From Cellulomonas sp. Leaf334 (GTDB lineage: Bacteria; Actinomycetota; Actinomycetes; Actinomycetales; Cellulomonadaceae): a stretch of 64,000 nucleotides of DNA. Positions 8,371 to 16,284 of this stretch are shown piece after piece. Within the stretch, counting starts at the first letter, position 1, and every line of letters starts with the position of its first letter. A program made the translations under genes and the position numbers. The notes below the pieces were generated by a model. It worked only from the letters and a program-made list of their open reading frames with translations. It was not told the origin of the DNA and did not search any database. Location: NCBI RefSeq assembly GCF_001424195.1, contig NZ_LMOO01000006.1, positions 36,871 through 100,870 on the forward strand, in the 5' to 3' direction.

Positions 8371-8416
8371 GCGTCAACGCGTACGCGCGCGCAAAGCATC
8401 CCCACCAGGCGGACGG

Positions 8417-9031
8417 TCAGCCGAGTCCGACCGCGTCCAGCCAGGCCTGGGCGAGCAGTCCGTGACCGGCGGGCGTCGGGTGCACGCCGTCGTCCGCCCA
8501 CGTCGCCGGTCCTGTCCGGGCGGCCGCGGCGGCGAACAGACCGTCCGCCGGCACGAGCACCGCACCCCGTTCCGTCGCGACGCGGCGCACGACCGCGATC
8601 CGCGGGTCCAGGTCCTCGCGCCAGGCGTGCTGCGCCGCGGTGACGGGCACGACGAACGGCTCGATCAGCACCAGCCGGTCGACGGTGCCGACGACGGCCC
8701 GCAGGTTCTCCTCGTACTCGTCGGTGGACGTCGGCGTGCCGGAGTCGTACCGGCGCCACGTGTCGTTGATGCCGATGAGGACGGAGACGACCGTCGGAGC
8801 CAGGGCGACCGCGTCCTGCTCCCACCGCGCACGCAGCATCGCGGAGGTGTCCCCTCCGACGCCCCGGTTGAGGAACGTCAGTCCGAGGTCCGGACGCCGG
8901 GCGCCGGCGAGCGCCGCGACGATGCCCGCGTACCCGTGTCCGAGGCTCGCCGGGTCGGAGCGGTCGCGGCCCCAGTCGGTGACCGAGTCGCCGGTCAGCA
9001 GGATGCGGTCGTGCGGCTGCAGGAAGGTCAC
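8417..9031 (-). CDS. SGNH/GDSL-type esterase or lipase
   Basis: A 204-residue cytoplasmic SGNH hydrolase with no signal peptide. The blocks are in order: ILLTGDSVTDWG (nucleophile Ser, block I), NRGVGGDTS (oxyanion Gly, block II), SVLIGINDTWRR (Asn, block III) and WADDGVHPTPAGH (Asp-His, block V). Known family members remove acyl groups from carbohydrates or lipids; the short single-domain form resembles those acting on acetylated xylo-oligosaccharides, but nothing nearby proves it. GTG 9031 follows a TAGCGT hexamer by 6 nt, so translation may be leaderless. Confidence 0.88.
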   Translation of the reverse strand: MTFLQPHDRILLTGDSVTDWGRDRSDPASLGHGYAGIVAALAGARRPDLGLTFLNRGVGGDTSAMLRARWEQDAVALAPTVVSVLIGINDTWRRYDSGTPTSTDEYEENLRAVVGTVDRLVLIEPFVVPVTAAQHAWREDLDPRIAVVRRVATERGAVLVPADGLFAAAAARTGPATWADDGVHPTPAGHGLLAQAWLDAVGLG

Positions 9032-9048
9032 GGCGGCACGCTAGCGTC

Positions 9049-9462
9049 TCACCCCGCTGCGACGACGTTCACCATCCAGTCCACGCCGAACTTGTCGGTG
9101 AGCATGCCGAAGGTGTCGCCCCAGGGCGCCTTCGCGAACGGGACGGCGACCGTCCCGCCTGCCGAGAGCCCGTCCCAGTAGCCCTGGAGCTCCGTCTCGT
9201 CCTCGCCGCTGAGGGACACCGAGATGTTGCTCGTCTCGGCGCGCTCCTGGGAGTTGGGCGTGTCCGCGCCCATGAGGATCAGTCCACCGGGCGTGGAGAG
9301 GTTCGCGTGCATGAGCTTGTCCGCCTCGGCGGGGTCCTCGCTGACGTGGAACTCCGCGAACGTGCTCATGGTCAGCTCACCGCCGAACACGGAGTGGTAA
9401 AACTCCATCGCCTGGCGGGCGTCGTCACGGAAGCTCAGGTACGGGTTCAGGTGCGTCGCCAC
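9049..9462 (-). CDS. VOC-fold protein, PhnB/3-demethylubiquinone methyltransferase-like
   Basis: A 137-residue single-domain vicinal-oxygen-chelate protein: NPYLSFRDDARQAMEFYHSVFGGELT at the N-terminus and GDTFGMLTDKFGVDWMVNV at the C-terminus are the signature ends of the PhnB-like group. Family members are often annotated as glyoxalase or bleomycin-resistance proteins, but most have no known substrate. An AAGGAG ribosome site precedes the GTG. The gene is divergent from the AlkZ-like gene at 9537. Confidence 0.87.
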   Translation of the reverse strand: MATHLNPYLSFRDDARQAMEFYHSVFGGELTMSTFAEFHVSEDPAEADKLMHANLSTPGGLILMGADTPNSQERAETSNISVSLSGEDETELQGYWDGLSAGGTVAVPFAKAPWGDTFGMLTDKFGVDWMVNVVAAG

Positions 9463-9536
9463 GGGGGTCTCCTTCGACTCGGTTCGGACGCGTCCACCTT
9501 GTCACCGCCCGCCCACACGCAACAGGATCGAACGCT

Positions 9537-10619
9537 ATGGACCGCCTCGAGGTCGCGCACCGCCGGCTCCACAACCAGCGCCTGTCGGGTCCGCCGCTGC
9601 CCGGCCCGGGCGCCGTGGTCCGGCACCTCGGCGCGTCGCAGGCGCAGGAGTACGCGATGGCGAAGTGGTCGCTCGGCCAGCGCAGCGAGGGTGCCGACGA
9701 CGCTACGGTCCAGGCGGCGCTCGACGCGGGGGAGGTCCTGCGCACGCACGTCCTTCGTCCGACGTGGCACTTCGTCGCACCGGAGGACATCCGCTGGATG
9801 CTGGCGCTCACGGGACCGCGCGTGCGGCAGATGAGCCGCTACTACGAGCGTCGGTCGGGGATCGACGACGACCTCGTGGACCGCGCGACGGCCGCGATGG
9901 GTGAGGCGCTCCGGGGCGGGAACCACCTGACGCGCCCCCAGCTGCAGGAGGCGCTGGCGCGTGCTGGGATCGTGGCGAGCGGCATCCGTCTGGCCTACCT
10001 AATCATGGCGGCAGAGCTGGATGCGGTGGTGGTCAGCGGGGTCCTGAGCGGCAAGCAGCGGACCTACGCTCTCCTCGACGAGCGGGTGCCCCCGACGTCG
10101 GTGCTCGACGCGGACGAGGCGCTCGCCGAGCTGACCCGCCGGTACTTCGTCAGCCACGGGCCGGCGACCGTCAAGGACTTCCGCTGGTGGTCGAGCCTGA
10201 CGCTCACGCAGATCCGCCGCGGCCTCGCGATCGTGGGGGAGGAGCTGACGTCCGTCGACGTGGACGGGCTCACCTACTGGTTCGGCCCGGCCGAGGCGCC
10301 CGTGCGGGACGCGTCTCCGACGGTCCACGTCCTGCAGGGATACGACGAGTACGGCGTCGCCTACACGGAGGGCCGGACGGCGGCGAACATCGCCGACCTG
10401 TCCATCGCGCCGGCCGGTACCAACCAGGTGATCCAGCCGCTGGTCCTCGACAGCCAGGTCGTCGGCTGGTGGCGGCGGGTGGTCGAGCGCGACGAGATCG
10501 TGGCGGAACCGCACCTCGCGGTGACGCTGGACGGGGCGCAGCAGGACGCGATGCGGGCGTCGTTCGACCGGCTCGCGGGCTTCGCGGGGATGCCGGTCAG
10601 GCTCGACCTAGACGGATGA
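9537..10619 (+). CDS. AlkZ/YcaQ-like winged-helix DNA glycosylase family protein (HTH_42)
   Basis: A 360-residue protein of the HTH_42 superfamily. The N-terminus has the repeated winged-helix layout of AlkZ-type glycosylases, with a QAQ motif at residues 35-37 (GASQAQEYAMAKWSLGQR). In Streptomyces AlkZ the equivalent QxQ motif is catalytic for unhooking interstrand crosslinks and azinomycin adducts. Also seen: LRPTWHFVAPEDIRWML, then a C-terminal beta domain (VLQGYDEYGVAYTEGR). The family link is established; the lesion is inference. No biosynthetic cluster is adjacent, so a general alkylation-repair role is more likely than self-resistance. Confidence 0.83.
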   Translation: MDRLEVAHRRLHNQRLSGPPLPGPGAVVRHLGASQAQEYAMAKWSLGQRSEGADDATVQAALDAGEVLRTHVLRPTWHFVAPEDIRWMLALTGPRVRQMSRYYERRSGIDDDLVDRATAAMGEALRGGNHLTRPQLQEALARAGIVASGIRLAYLIMAAELDAVVVSGVLSGKQRTYALLDERVPPTSVLDADEALAELTRRYFVSHGPATVKDFRWWSSLTLTQIRRGLAIVGEELTSVDVDGLTYWFGPAEAPVRDASPTVHVLQGYDEYGVAYTEGRTAANIADLSIAPAGTNQVIQPLVLDSQVVGWWRRVVERDEIVAEPHLAVTLDGAQQDAMRASFDRLAGFAGMPVRLDLDG

Positions 10620-10637
10620 CCAGGATCCGTGTATAGT
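10609..10637 (+). promoter_or_regulatory. Strong-looking promoter downstream of the AlkZ-like gene
   Basis: TAGACG (10609-10614), a 17-nt spacer and TATAGT (10632-10637) form one of the closest matches to a sigma-70-type promoter in the window. It overlaps the AlkZ-like stop and reads toward the small ORF at 10701. The predicted leader contains the 8-bp inverted repeat CGTGATGG/CCATCACG (10661-10668 and 10679-10686) directly in front of an AAGGA ribosome site. Confidence 0.55.
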
Positions 10638-10700
10638 TCAGCTTTGGATCTCCCGGTCTGCGTGATGGTGTCAGCATCCCATCACGAAGGATCGGCCCGG

Positions 10701-10844
10701 ATGTGGAACGCGCCGCTACGAGAGCGGCGGACGGCCATGGTCCGGGTGGCTGATCTTCGACAGCCCCCAATGGCGCTGGGGGCGGTTCAAGCCGCGCGCA
10801 ACAAGGACAAGCGGGCGCGGTGGGCGAAGGCCAACAGGTGCTGA
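10701..10844 (+). CDS. Small basic hypothetical protein (47 aa)
   Basis: A 47-residue ORF, MWNAPLRERRTAMVRVADL and onward, ending in a strongly basic tail (RNKDKRARWAKANRC). No family is recognised. Support comes from context: a near-consensus promoter about 65 nt upstream, a 5' hairpin and an AAGGA ribosome site 9 nt before the ATG. The basic tail would suit RNA or DNA binding. It could equally be a regulatory transcript whose ORF is incidental. Confidence 0.45.
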   Translation: MWNAPLRERRTAMVRVADLRQPPMALGAVQAARNKDKRARWAKANRC

Positions 10845-10963
10845 CGGACATGCGGCCCCGGTGCAGCCCGCGACGAGAGTCGCGGCGCAGCACCGGGCCG
10901 TTGTCGTCCGCTCGGGCCTTTCGACCCTGCCGACGTCGCAGCGGTCGGAGAAGACTCGTCGGC

Positions 10964-11164
10964 ATGCTCACCACGTACGCCGAGGGTTGGCTCCGGCTCA
11001 CCAGGAACGACCGACGGCAGCACTTCTTCCGCGACGGCATGAGCGTCTGCGGCCGGTTCGTCACCCCCATCACCCGGTTCCCCGAGGACGACGGTCCCGA
11101 CCGCGGCGAGTGCCCGGGCTGCCGGCACATCTTCGACGCGGAGCTGGGCCAGACCAGGTACTGA
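10964..11164 (+). CDS. Small cysteine-containing hypothetical protein (66 aa)
   Basis: A 66-residue ORF with RRQHFFRDGMSVCGRF followed by GECPGCRHIF. The HFFRDG...CGR...CxxC pattern resembles small actinobacterial proteins with a possible zinc site (Cys29, Cys50, Cys53 and a nearby His), though four clean ligands are not certain. The ribosome site is weak and distant (GGAG about 13 nt upstream). It is on the same strand as the preceding small ORF. Function unknown. Confidence 0.45.
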   Translation: MLTTYAEGWLRLTRNDRRQHFFRDGMSVCGRFVTPITRFPEDDGPDRGECPGCRHIFDAELGQTRY

Positions 11165-11168
11165 CGCG

Positions 11169-11279
11169 TCAGCCCTGGTAGAGCCACACGACGTTCGCGT
11201 CCGGGTCCCGGACGGCTGACGAGCGCGGCATGCCCGGGCTCTCGTGCGGGCCGAGCAGCTCCGTCGCACCGGCGTCGAG
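11169..11279 (-). pseudogene. C-terminal remnant of a VOC/glyoxalase-type gene
   Basis: 36 codons on the minus strand read LDAGATELLGPHESPGMPR followed by DPDANVVWLYQG and a stop. This is the recognisable last strand of a VOC-domain protein (DPDGNxxxLYQ). The upstream part is missing: the lysozyme gene on the same strand ends at 11284 and takes its place. No start codon or ribosome site belongs to it. It is a gene scar left by a deletion or replacement. Confidence 0.6.
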
Positions 11280-11283
11280 CGAG

Positions 11284-12024
11284 TCAACCGCCCTGCCGCA
11301 GGAGGCGCAGGTCGGCGAGGTCTCCCCGGAACACGTTCATGTCGATGAACGACTCCTCGCCGTCGTACCCGTCGAGCCGGTCCCGGTGGGAGTACTGCCA
11401 GAAGGTCCACTCCCGACCGTCGGAGACGCGCGGCGGGAGGTACACGGCCCGGATCCAGAGGGGCGACGCGGTGAGCTCACCCGCGACGTAGCGGGTGTAC
11501 GCGGCCTGCGTCGCGTAGATCACGGGCTCGACGCCGTAGTGCTCACGAAGCGTCGCGACGAGCACCCGGAGCTCGGCGCGGATCGCGTCCGGGTCGGGCG
11601 GGTCCCGGAAGAACTCTCCGTAGTGCTCGACGTCGATGGCGACCGGGAGCAGTCCGTCCTGCGCCGGGACGGTCGCGATGATGTTCTCCGCCTGCGCGCG
11701 ACCTGGGCTCTCGAAGCTGAAGAAGTGGTAGGCGCCGACGAGCACACCGACCTCCTGGGCGCCGCGCAGGTTGGTCGCGAACGTGTCGTCCACGAAGCCC
11801 GAGCCCTCGGTCGCCTTGACGTACGCGAAGTCGACGTCCTGATCAGCGAGCACCTGCCAGTCGACCACCCCCTGGTAGGAGGACACGTCGACGCCGCGCA
11901 CCTCGTACCGCGCCGCCAGCAGGCGGTTGGGCCAGATCACCCCTCGCACGACTAGCGCGGCCAGGACGGCGACGACGACGAGGACGACCGTGGCGGCGAC
12001 GAGCAGCTTGCTCCGGGTCTGCAC
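11284..12024 (-). CDS. GH25 lysozyme (membrane-anchored muramidase)
   Basis: A 246-residue protein. An N-terminal membrane helix (KLLVAATVVLVVVAVLAALVV) without a clear cleavage site anchors it outside the membrane. The GH25 barrel follows: RGVDVSSYQGVVDWQ, DFAYVKATEGSGFVDDTF, VGAYHFFSF, and LLPVAIDVEHYGEF with the catalytic acidic pair. It ends with EWTFWQYSHRDRLDGYDG. Known members hydrolyse the beta-1,4 MurNAc-GlcNAc bond; a chromosomal, non-phage copy suggests wall remodelling. The start is a GTG. Confidence 0.9.
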   Translation of the reverse strand: MQTRSKLLVAATVVLVVVAVLAALVVRGVIWPNRLLAARYEVRGVDVSSYQGVVDWQVLADQDVDFAYVKATEGSGFVDDTFATNLRGAQEVGVLVGAYHFFSFESPGRAQAENIIATVPAQDGLLPVAIDVEHYGEFFRDPPDPDAIRAELRVLVATLREHYGVEPVIYATQAAYTRYVAGELTASPLWIRAVYLPPRVSDGREWTFWQYSHRDRLDGYDGEESFIDMNVFRGDLADLRLLRQGG

Positions 12025-12051
12025 CCGGGAAGTGTGGCGGATGTCCGACGG

Positions 12052-12468
12052 TCAGGCGTCCCTGCGCGTCAGCTGCAGCACCGGGATCGTGCGCGACGTG
12101 CGCTCCTCGTACGAGCGGAACCCTGCCGAGCGCTCCGTGAACCGGGCCCAGCCCGCGTCACGCTCGGCGCCGAGGAGCTGGGTCGCTCGGACCGGTACGG
12201 TCCCGTCGTCCGGCGTCTCGATCTCGACGTCCGGGTGCGCGAGGAGGTTGTGGAACCAGGCGGGGTTGTCCGGCGCGCCGCCCTTGGAGGCGGCGGCGAG
12301 CCAGGTGTCCGCGTCGACCCGGATGCCGGCGAGAGGGCTGACGCGCTCGACGCCCGTGCGCGCGCCGCGATGGTGGAGCAGGACGAGGCTCTTGCCGAAC
12401 CCGTTCGTCCGGACGTCACCACCGTTCGTGCGGAACTCGTCGATGATCTGCTGGTTCCAGTCGCTCAT
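12052..12468 (-). CDS. Ddn-like deazaflavin (F420)-dependent nitroreductase family protein
   Basis: A 138-residue split-barrel protein of the Ddn/DUF385 family. Seen: WNQQIIDEFRTNGGDV, LVLLHHRGARTGVERVSPLAGI (cofactor-binding strand and loop), WLAAASKGGAPDNPAWFHNLLAHPDVEIE (the family signature) and a terminal LTRRDA. Mycobacterial homologues use reduced F420 to act on quinones or nitroimidazoles; the physiological substrate here is unknown. The ATG is preceded by TAGGTGG, which could serve as a ribosome site. Confidence 0.88.
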   Translation of the reverse strand: MSDWNQQIIDEFRTNGGDVRTNGFGKSLVLLHHRGARTGVERVSPLAGIRVDADTWLAAASKGGAPDNPAWFHNLLAHPDVEIETPDDGTVPVRATQLLGAERDAGWARFTERSAGFRSYEERTSRTIPVLQLTRRDA

Positions 12469-12498
12469 CCACCTAGTGTCGTCGCTCCGGCGCCCGCC

Positions 12499-13560
12499 TC
12501 ACGAGTCGGCTCGTGACCGCTCCTCCGCCGGTGCCGGAGCCGGTCCGGTGGTGTCCCGCACCGTCAGTGACGTCGCCAGCTCGATGTGCCGCGACCGCGG
12601 GCGCTCCTCGGACGACAGGGCGAGGATCGTGTGCACGGCCAGCCGTCCCATCCCGTCCAGGTCCTGACGGACGGTGGTGAGTGCGGGGGTGGTCCACGCG
12701 GCTTGCGGTGTGTCGTCGAACCCGACGACGCTGACGTGCCGCGGAACCTGCACGCCGAGCCGGTGGGCTGTGGCGAGCACCCCGACGGCGATCTCGTCGT
12801 CGGCCGCCATGATGGCGGTCGGTGGGGACGCCAGGGTGAGCAGGTCGCGGGCGTGCCGGGCGCCCGCATCGACGTCGAACCGGTCGCTCCGCACCAGCTC
12901 CGGGTCCGGGTCGATCCCCGCCGACTCGAGTGCCGCGCGGTACCCGTAGAAGCGGTCCCGGGCGGAGGCCGAGGCGTCGGGGCCGCCGATCCAGGCGATC
13001 CGTCGGTGGCCGAGCGCGATGAGGTGCTCCGCTGCGGTACGGGCGCCCGCCCAGTTGCTCGACCTGACGCTCACCATCGGCCGGTGCTGGGCGTCGACGG
13101 GGTCGACCATGACGAACGGGAGCCCGGCGTCCGCGGCGGCGGCCAGCAGCCCGTCGGGCTCGGACAGGGTCAGGCCCACGATCCCGACCGCGCCGGCGGA
13201 CCGCTGGTCCGCGATCCAGGCGCGGGCGGTGGCGTGCTGCGTGCGCGTCGCACGGTCGGGGGCGAGGCGGGTGAGCAGGTCGAGGTGCGCGTCGGTGGCC
13301 GACGCGAGCACCCCCTGCAGCACGTTCAGGATGTACGGCGACGCGGGGAGGTCGAACACCACGGCCAGCGCCCGGCGTGCCGTGCCCGGGACGGGCGCCG
13401 TGCCGGCTCGGTACCCGAGCTCCGCGACGGCGGCGAGGACGCGTTCACGCGTGGTCGCCGCCACGTCGAGACGACCGTTGAGCGCCTTGGAGGCGGTGGC
13501 GGGAGAGACCTCCGCCACCCGTGCCACGTCGGCCAGCGTGGGTTTGCGATGGCCGACCAT
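12499..13560 (-). CDS. LacI-family regulator, divergent from GH39
   Basis: A 353-residue LacI protein: helix-turn-helix (TLADVARVAEVSPATASKALNG), hinge helix, and a periplasmic-binding-type sugar sensor (RRIAWIGGPDASASARDRFYGYRAAL; VVGFDDTPQAAWTTPALTTVRQ). It is divergent from the GH39 gene. Two 16-bp copies of an operator centred on CGAAAACCTTTCG lie in opposite orientation in the 120-bp gap, so it probably represses GH39 and itself until a xylose-, xylan- or arabinose-type inducer binds. The inducer is inferred from the neighbouring hydrolase. Confidence 0.9.
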   Translation of the reverse strand: MVGHRKPTLADVARVAEVSPATASKALNGRLDVAATTRERVLAAVAELGYRAGTAPVPGTARRALAVVFDLPASPYILNVLQGVLASATDAHLDLLTRLAPDRATRTQHATARAWIADQRSAGAVGIVGLTLSEPDGLLAAAADAGLPFVMVDPVDAQHRPMVSVRSSNWAGARTAAEHLIALGHRRIAWIGGPDASASARDRFYGYRAALESAGIDPDPELVRSDRFDVDAGARHARDLLTLASPPTAIMAADDEIAVGVLATAHRLGVQVPRHVSVVGFDDTPQAAWTTPALTTVRQDLDGMGRLAVHTILALSSEERPRSRHIELATSLTVRDTTGPAPAPAEERSRADS

Positions 13561-13574
13561 GGGAGCCAGTCCTT

Positions 13575-13666
13575 TCGAAAGGTTTTCGACGAGCCGAGCC
13601 AGCCAACGCGCCCTACCCGCACGCTAGCCTAGCCTCGACCGCCCCAGACGGTCGAAAACCTTTCGA
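13575..13666. promoter_or_regulatory. Paired LacI operators between lacI and GH39
   Basis: TCGAAAGGTTTTCGAC (13575-13590) and its exact reverse complement GTCGAAAACCTTTCGA (13651-13666) flank the intergenic centre. Each contains a near-palindrome CGAAA-N3-TTTCG with offset symmetry, as in LacI operators. One copy lies just upstream of the regulator start, the other 18 nt before the GH39 start. The 76-bp spacing (about seven helical turns) would allow looping. Confidence 0.75.
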
Positions 13667-13683
13667 GATGGATCGGAGTCGTC

Positions 13684-15318
13684 ATGCCGTCGGACGCCGG
13701 ACCGACCACGCTGCTGATCGACGGCGGGGTCCCCGCCGAGACCGACCTGCGGCGCGTCTGGAACGAGTGCGTCGGGGCAGGGCGGGCGAACGAGGCCCTG
13801 CGCGCCGACTGGCAGGCCCACTTCCGTGAGGCGGTCGACGTGCTCGGAGCGCGGTTCGTGCGCTTCCACGGCGTCTTCCACGACGACATGTTCGTGTACC
13901 GGGTCAGCGACGGCGGTGGCTTCGGACCGCCCGAGCCGCTGCCGGAGCCCGTCTACACCTTCGCCTACGTCGACACGGTGTTCGACGCCGTCCTTGCCAC
14001 GGGAGCGCGGCCCTTCGTGGAGCTCGGCTTCATGCCGAGCGCGCTGGCCACGCAGACCGGGACCGTGTTCTGGTGGACAGCGCACGGCAGCCCGCCGAAG
14101 GACATGTGGCGCTGGGTGGAGCTGGTGACCACGACGGTGCAGCACTGGATCGAGCGGTACGGCATCGACGAGGTCCGCGAGTGGCGCTTCGAGGTGTGGA
14201 ACGAGCCGAACCTGGTGCCGCACTTCTGGACCGGGACGCGGACCCAGTACTTCGAGCTGTACGAGGCGACCGCGCGGGCGATCAAGGACCTCGACGCCGG
14301 GCTCAAGGTGGGAGGACCGTCCACGAGCGTCTTCGTGCCGGACGCGCGCTACGCGGGGGAGACGCAGGATAGGTCGGCGGAGGTCGCCACGGCGGAGGCG
14401 GCCGATCCGGACGCGCTCGACTGGCAGCCGGTGTGGATCCACGAGTTCGTCGACTGGTGCGCGACGCGCGACGTCCCGGTCGACTTCCTCTCCACGCATC
14501 TCTACCCGACGGACTACGCGTTCGACGCCGGCGGACAGGGGCGTCCGATCCAGCGGCACGTCGACGCGACCCGCGACGACCTCGTCGTGATGCGCGCGAT
14601 CATCGACGCGAGCCCGTTCCCCGACGCGGAGCTCCACATCAGCGAGTGGTCGAGCTCGCCGTCCAGCCGGGACAGGATGCACGACACCCTCTTCGCGGCG
14701 ACCTACATCGTGCGGGCGTACCTGCGCGGCGCGGCCCTGGCGGACTCGATCTCGTACTGGACCTTCACGGACGTGTTCGAGGAGGGCGGTGCCGGCATCG
14801 GCCCGTTCCACGGCGGGTTCGGCCTGGTCAACCAGCAGGGCATCCACAAGCCCACGTTCCACGCGATGGCGATGCTCGCGCGCCTGGGTGACCGGCTCCT
14901 GGTGTCCACGCCCCACGGGGTGATCACGCGCAGCAGCCGCGACGGGGCGCTCGCCGCCGTCTTCCTCAACTACCCGGACGACATGGGCACGAGGGCGATC
15001 GGCTCGCAGATCACCTATACGGCGACGCGCCCGCTGAGGGACATGGGTCCCAGCCGCACGGTCCGGCACACCGTCGAAGGGCTCGCGCCGGGGACCCGCT
15101 TCACGCTGGAGGTGCTCGACTGGGACCACGGCAACGTCGCCGAGGCGTGGCACCGGCTGGGGGAGCCGCTCAACCTCACGCCGCAGCAGACGGACCGGCT
15201 CCGCGACGTCGCGGACGCGCTGCACCGCGAGACGCTGGTCGTGCCGGCCACCGGCGTCCTGGAGATCGTGCTCGACCTGGCTCCGTGGGCTGTGGCGTCG
15301 CTCGTCCAGCAGGCATGA
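13684..15318 (+). CDS. GH39 beta-xylosidase-type glycoside hydrolase
   Basis: A 544-residue clan GH-A enzyme of family 39. Acid/base Glu174 lies in VWNEPN and nucleophile Glu321 in HISEWSSS; RFHGVFHDDMFVY and the GGPSTS strand are also typical. A beta domain follows from about residue 400. There is no signal peptide, so it acts on oligosaccharides brought in by transport. Known GH39 activity is beta-xylosidase (some are alpha-iduronidase or arabinosidase); the GH51 enzyme and oligosaccharide ABC transporter nearby favour arabinoxylan-derived oligomers. It is controlled by the divergent LacI through the flanking operators. Confidence 0.9.
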   Translation: MPSDAGPTTLLIDGGVPAETDLRRVWNECVGAGRANEALRADWQAHFREAVDVLGARFVRFHGVFHDDMFVYRVSDGGGFGPPEPLPEPVYTFAYVDTVFDAVLATGARPFVELGFMPSALATQTGTVFWWTAHGSPPKDMWRWVELVTTTVQHWIERYGIDEVREWRFEVWNEPNLVPHFWTGTRTQYFELYEATARAIKDLDAGLKVGGPSTSVFVPDARYAGETQDRSAEVATAEAADPDALDWQPVWIHEFVDWCATRDVPVDFLSTHLYPTDYAFDAGGQGRPIQRHVDATRDDLVVMRAIIDASPFPDAELHISEWSSSPSSRDRMHDTLFAATYIVRAYLRGAALADSISYWTFTDVFEEGGAGIGPFHGGFGLVNQQGIHKPTFHAMAMLARLGDRLLVSTPHGVITRSSRDGALAAVFLNYPDDMGTRAIGSQITYTATRPLRDMGPSRTVRHTVEGLAPGTRFTLEVLDWDHGNVAEAWHRLGEPLNLTPQQTDRLRDVADALHRETLVVPATGVLEIVLDLAPWAVASLVQQA

Positions 15319-15354
15319 CCGCGTCGGTGCCCGGGCCCGCTGGCGGACCGCAGC

Positions 15355-16284
15355 TCACCCCTTGACCGAGCCGAGCATCACGCCGGTGACGAAGTACCGC
15401 TGGACGAACGGGTACACGCACAGGATCGGGATGATCGCCAGGATCATGGTGACGGCCTGGATGTTCGCCGAGATGGCGGCCGACGTGGTCCCGGCCGCCG
15501 CTGCGCTCGCCGCGGTGGTCGTCGTCGCACCCGCGATGAGGTTGCGCAGGAACAACGACAGCGGGAAGAGGTTGTCCTCGTCGAGGTAGAGGAACGCGGT
15601 GAACCAGTCGTTCCAGTAGGCGACCGAGTAGAACAGGATCATCGTCGCGATGACGGCCTTCGACAACGGCAGGACGATCCGGGTGAAGGTCGCGAACCAC
15701 CCCAGGCCGTCGATCTGGGCGGCCTCCTCGAGCTCGCGGGGGATGTTCTCGAAGAACGACTTCATCACGAGGAGGTTGAACACCGACAGCGCCCCGGGCA
15801 GGACGAGGGCCCACAGGGTGTTCTTCATGCCGAGCGAGGAGATGAGCACGTAGTTGGGGATGATCCCGCCGTTGAAGAACATGGTGAAGACCGCGATCCC
15901 GATCAGCGCGCTGCGGCCCCGCAGGTGCGGCTTCGAGATCGCGTAGGCGAAGGTCGTCGTGAGCACCATCGCGATGACCGTCCCGACCACCGTGTACAGG
16001 ACCGTGTTGCCGTAGCTCGTCCAGAACCGGTCGTCGCCGGCCACCACGCGGTACGTCTCGAGGTTGAAGCCGACCGGCACGGCGTTCACCAGGCCGGCCT
16101 TGATCGCTCCCGAGCTGGAGAACGACTGCGCGAGCAGCGTCACGAACGGGTACAGGATCAGGAGCGTGACCAGCACCAGGGCGGTCGCGTTGAGCCCGGT
16201 GAACAGGCGGTAGCCGCGGGAGTCGCGCGGGCCGACCGGGACGCCGGCGCGTTCGTCTCCCCGGGGCGTCAGATCGGTGCTCAC
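15355..16284 (-). CDS. Oligosaccharide ABC transporter permease (LplC/YtcP type)
   Basis: A 309-residue permease with six membrane segments and the EAA loop (ELEEAAQIDGLGWFATFTRIVLPLSK). It ends in the typical RYFVTGVMLGSVKG of the LplC/YtcP group, which imports complex polysaccharide fragments. An unusual Ala/Thr-rich insertion (AGATTTTAASAAAAG) lies before the last helix. Its GTG overlaps the LplB stop (GTGA), so translation is coupled. No ATPase gene is present; such systems usually share a global MsmX/MsiK-type ATPase. Confidence 0.92.
   Translation of the reverse strand: MSTDLTPRGDERAGVPVGPRDSRGYRLFTGLNATALVLVTLLILYPFVTLLAQSFSSSGAIKAGLVNAVPVGFNLETYRVVAGDDRFWTSYGNTVLYTVVGTVIAMVLTTTFAYAISKPHLRGRSALIGIAVFTMFFNGGIIPNYVLISSLGMKNTLWALVLPGALSVFNLLVMKSFFENIPRELEEAAQIDGLGWFATFTRIVLPLSKAVIATMILFYSVAYWNDWFTAFLYLDEDNLFPLSLFLRNLIAGATTTTAASAAAAGTTSAAISANIQAVTMILAIIPILCVYPFVQRYFVTGVMLGSVKG

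Noticed and set aside
8041..8416. The cysK leader considered as a SAM or other known riboswitch.
   Set aside because: No conserved aptamer core was seen, whereas a Cys-rich ORF with a ribosome site explains the leader better.
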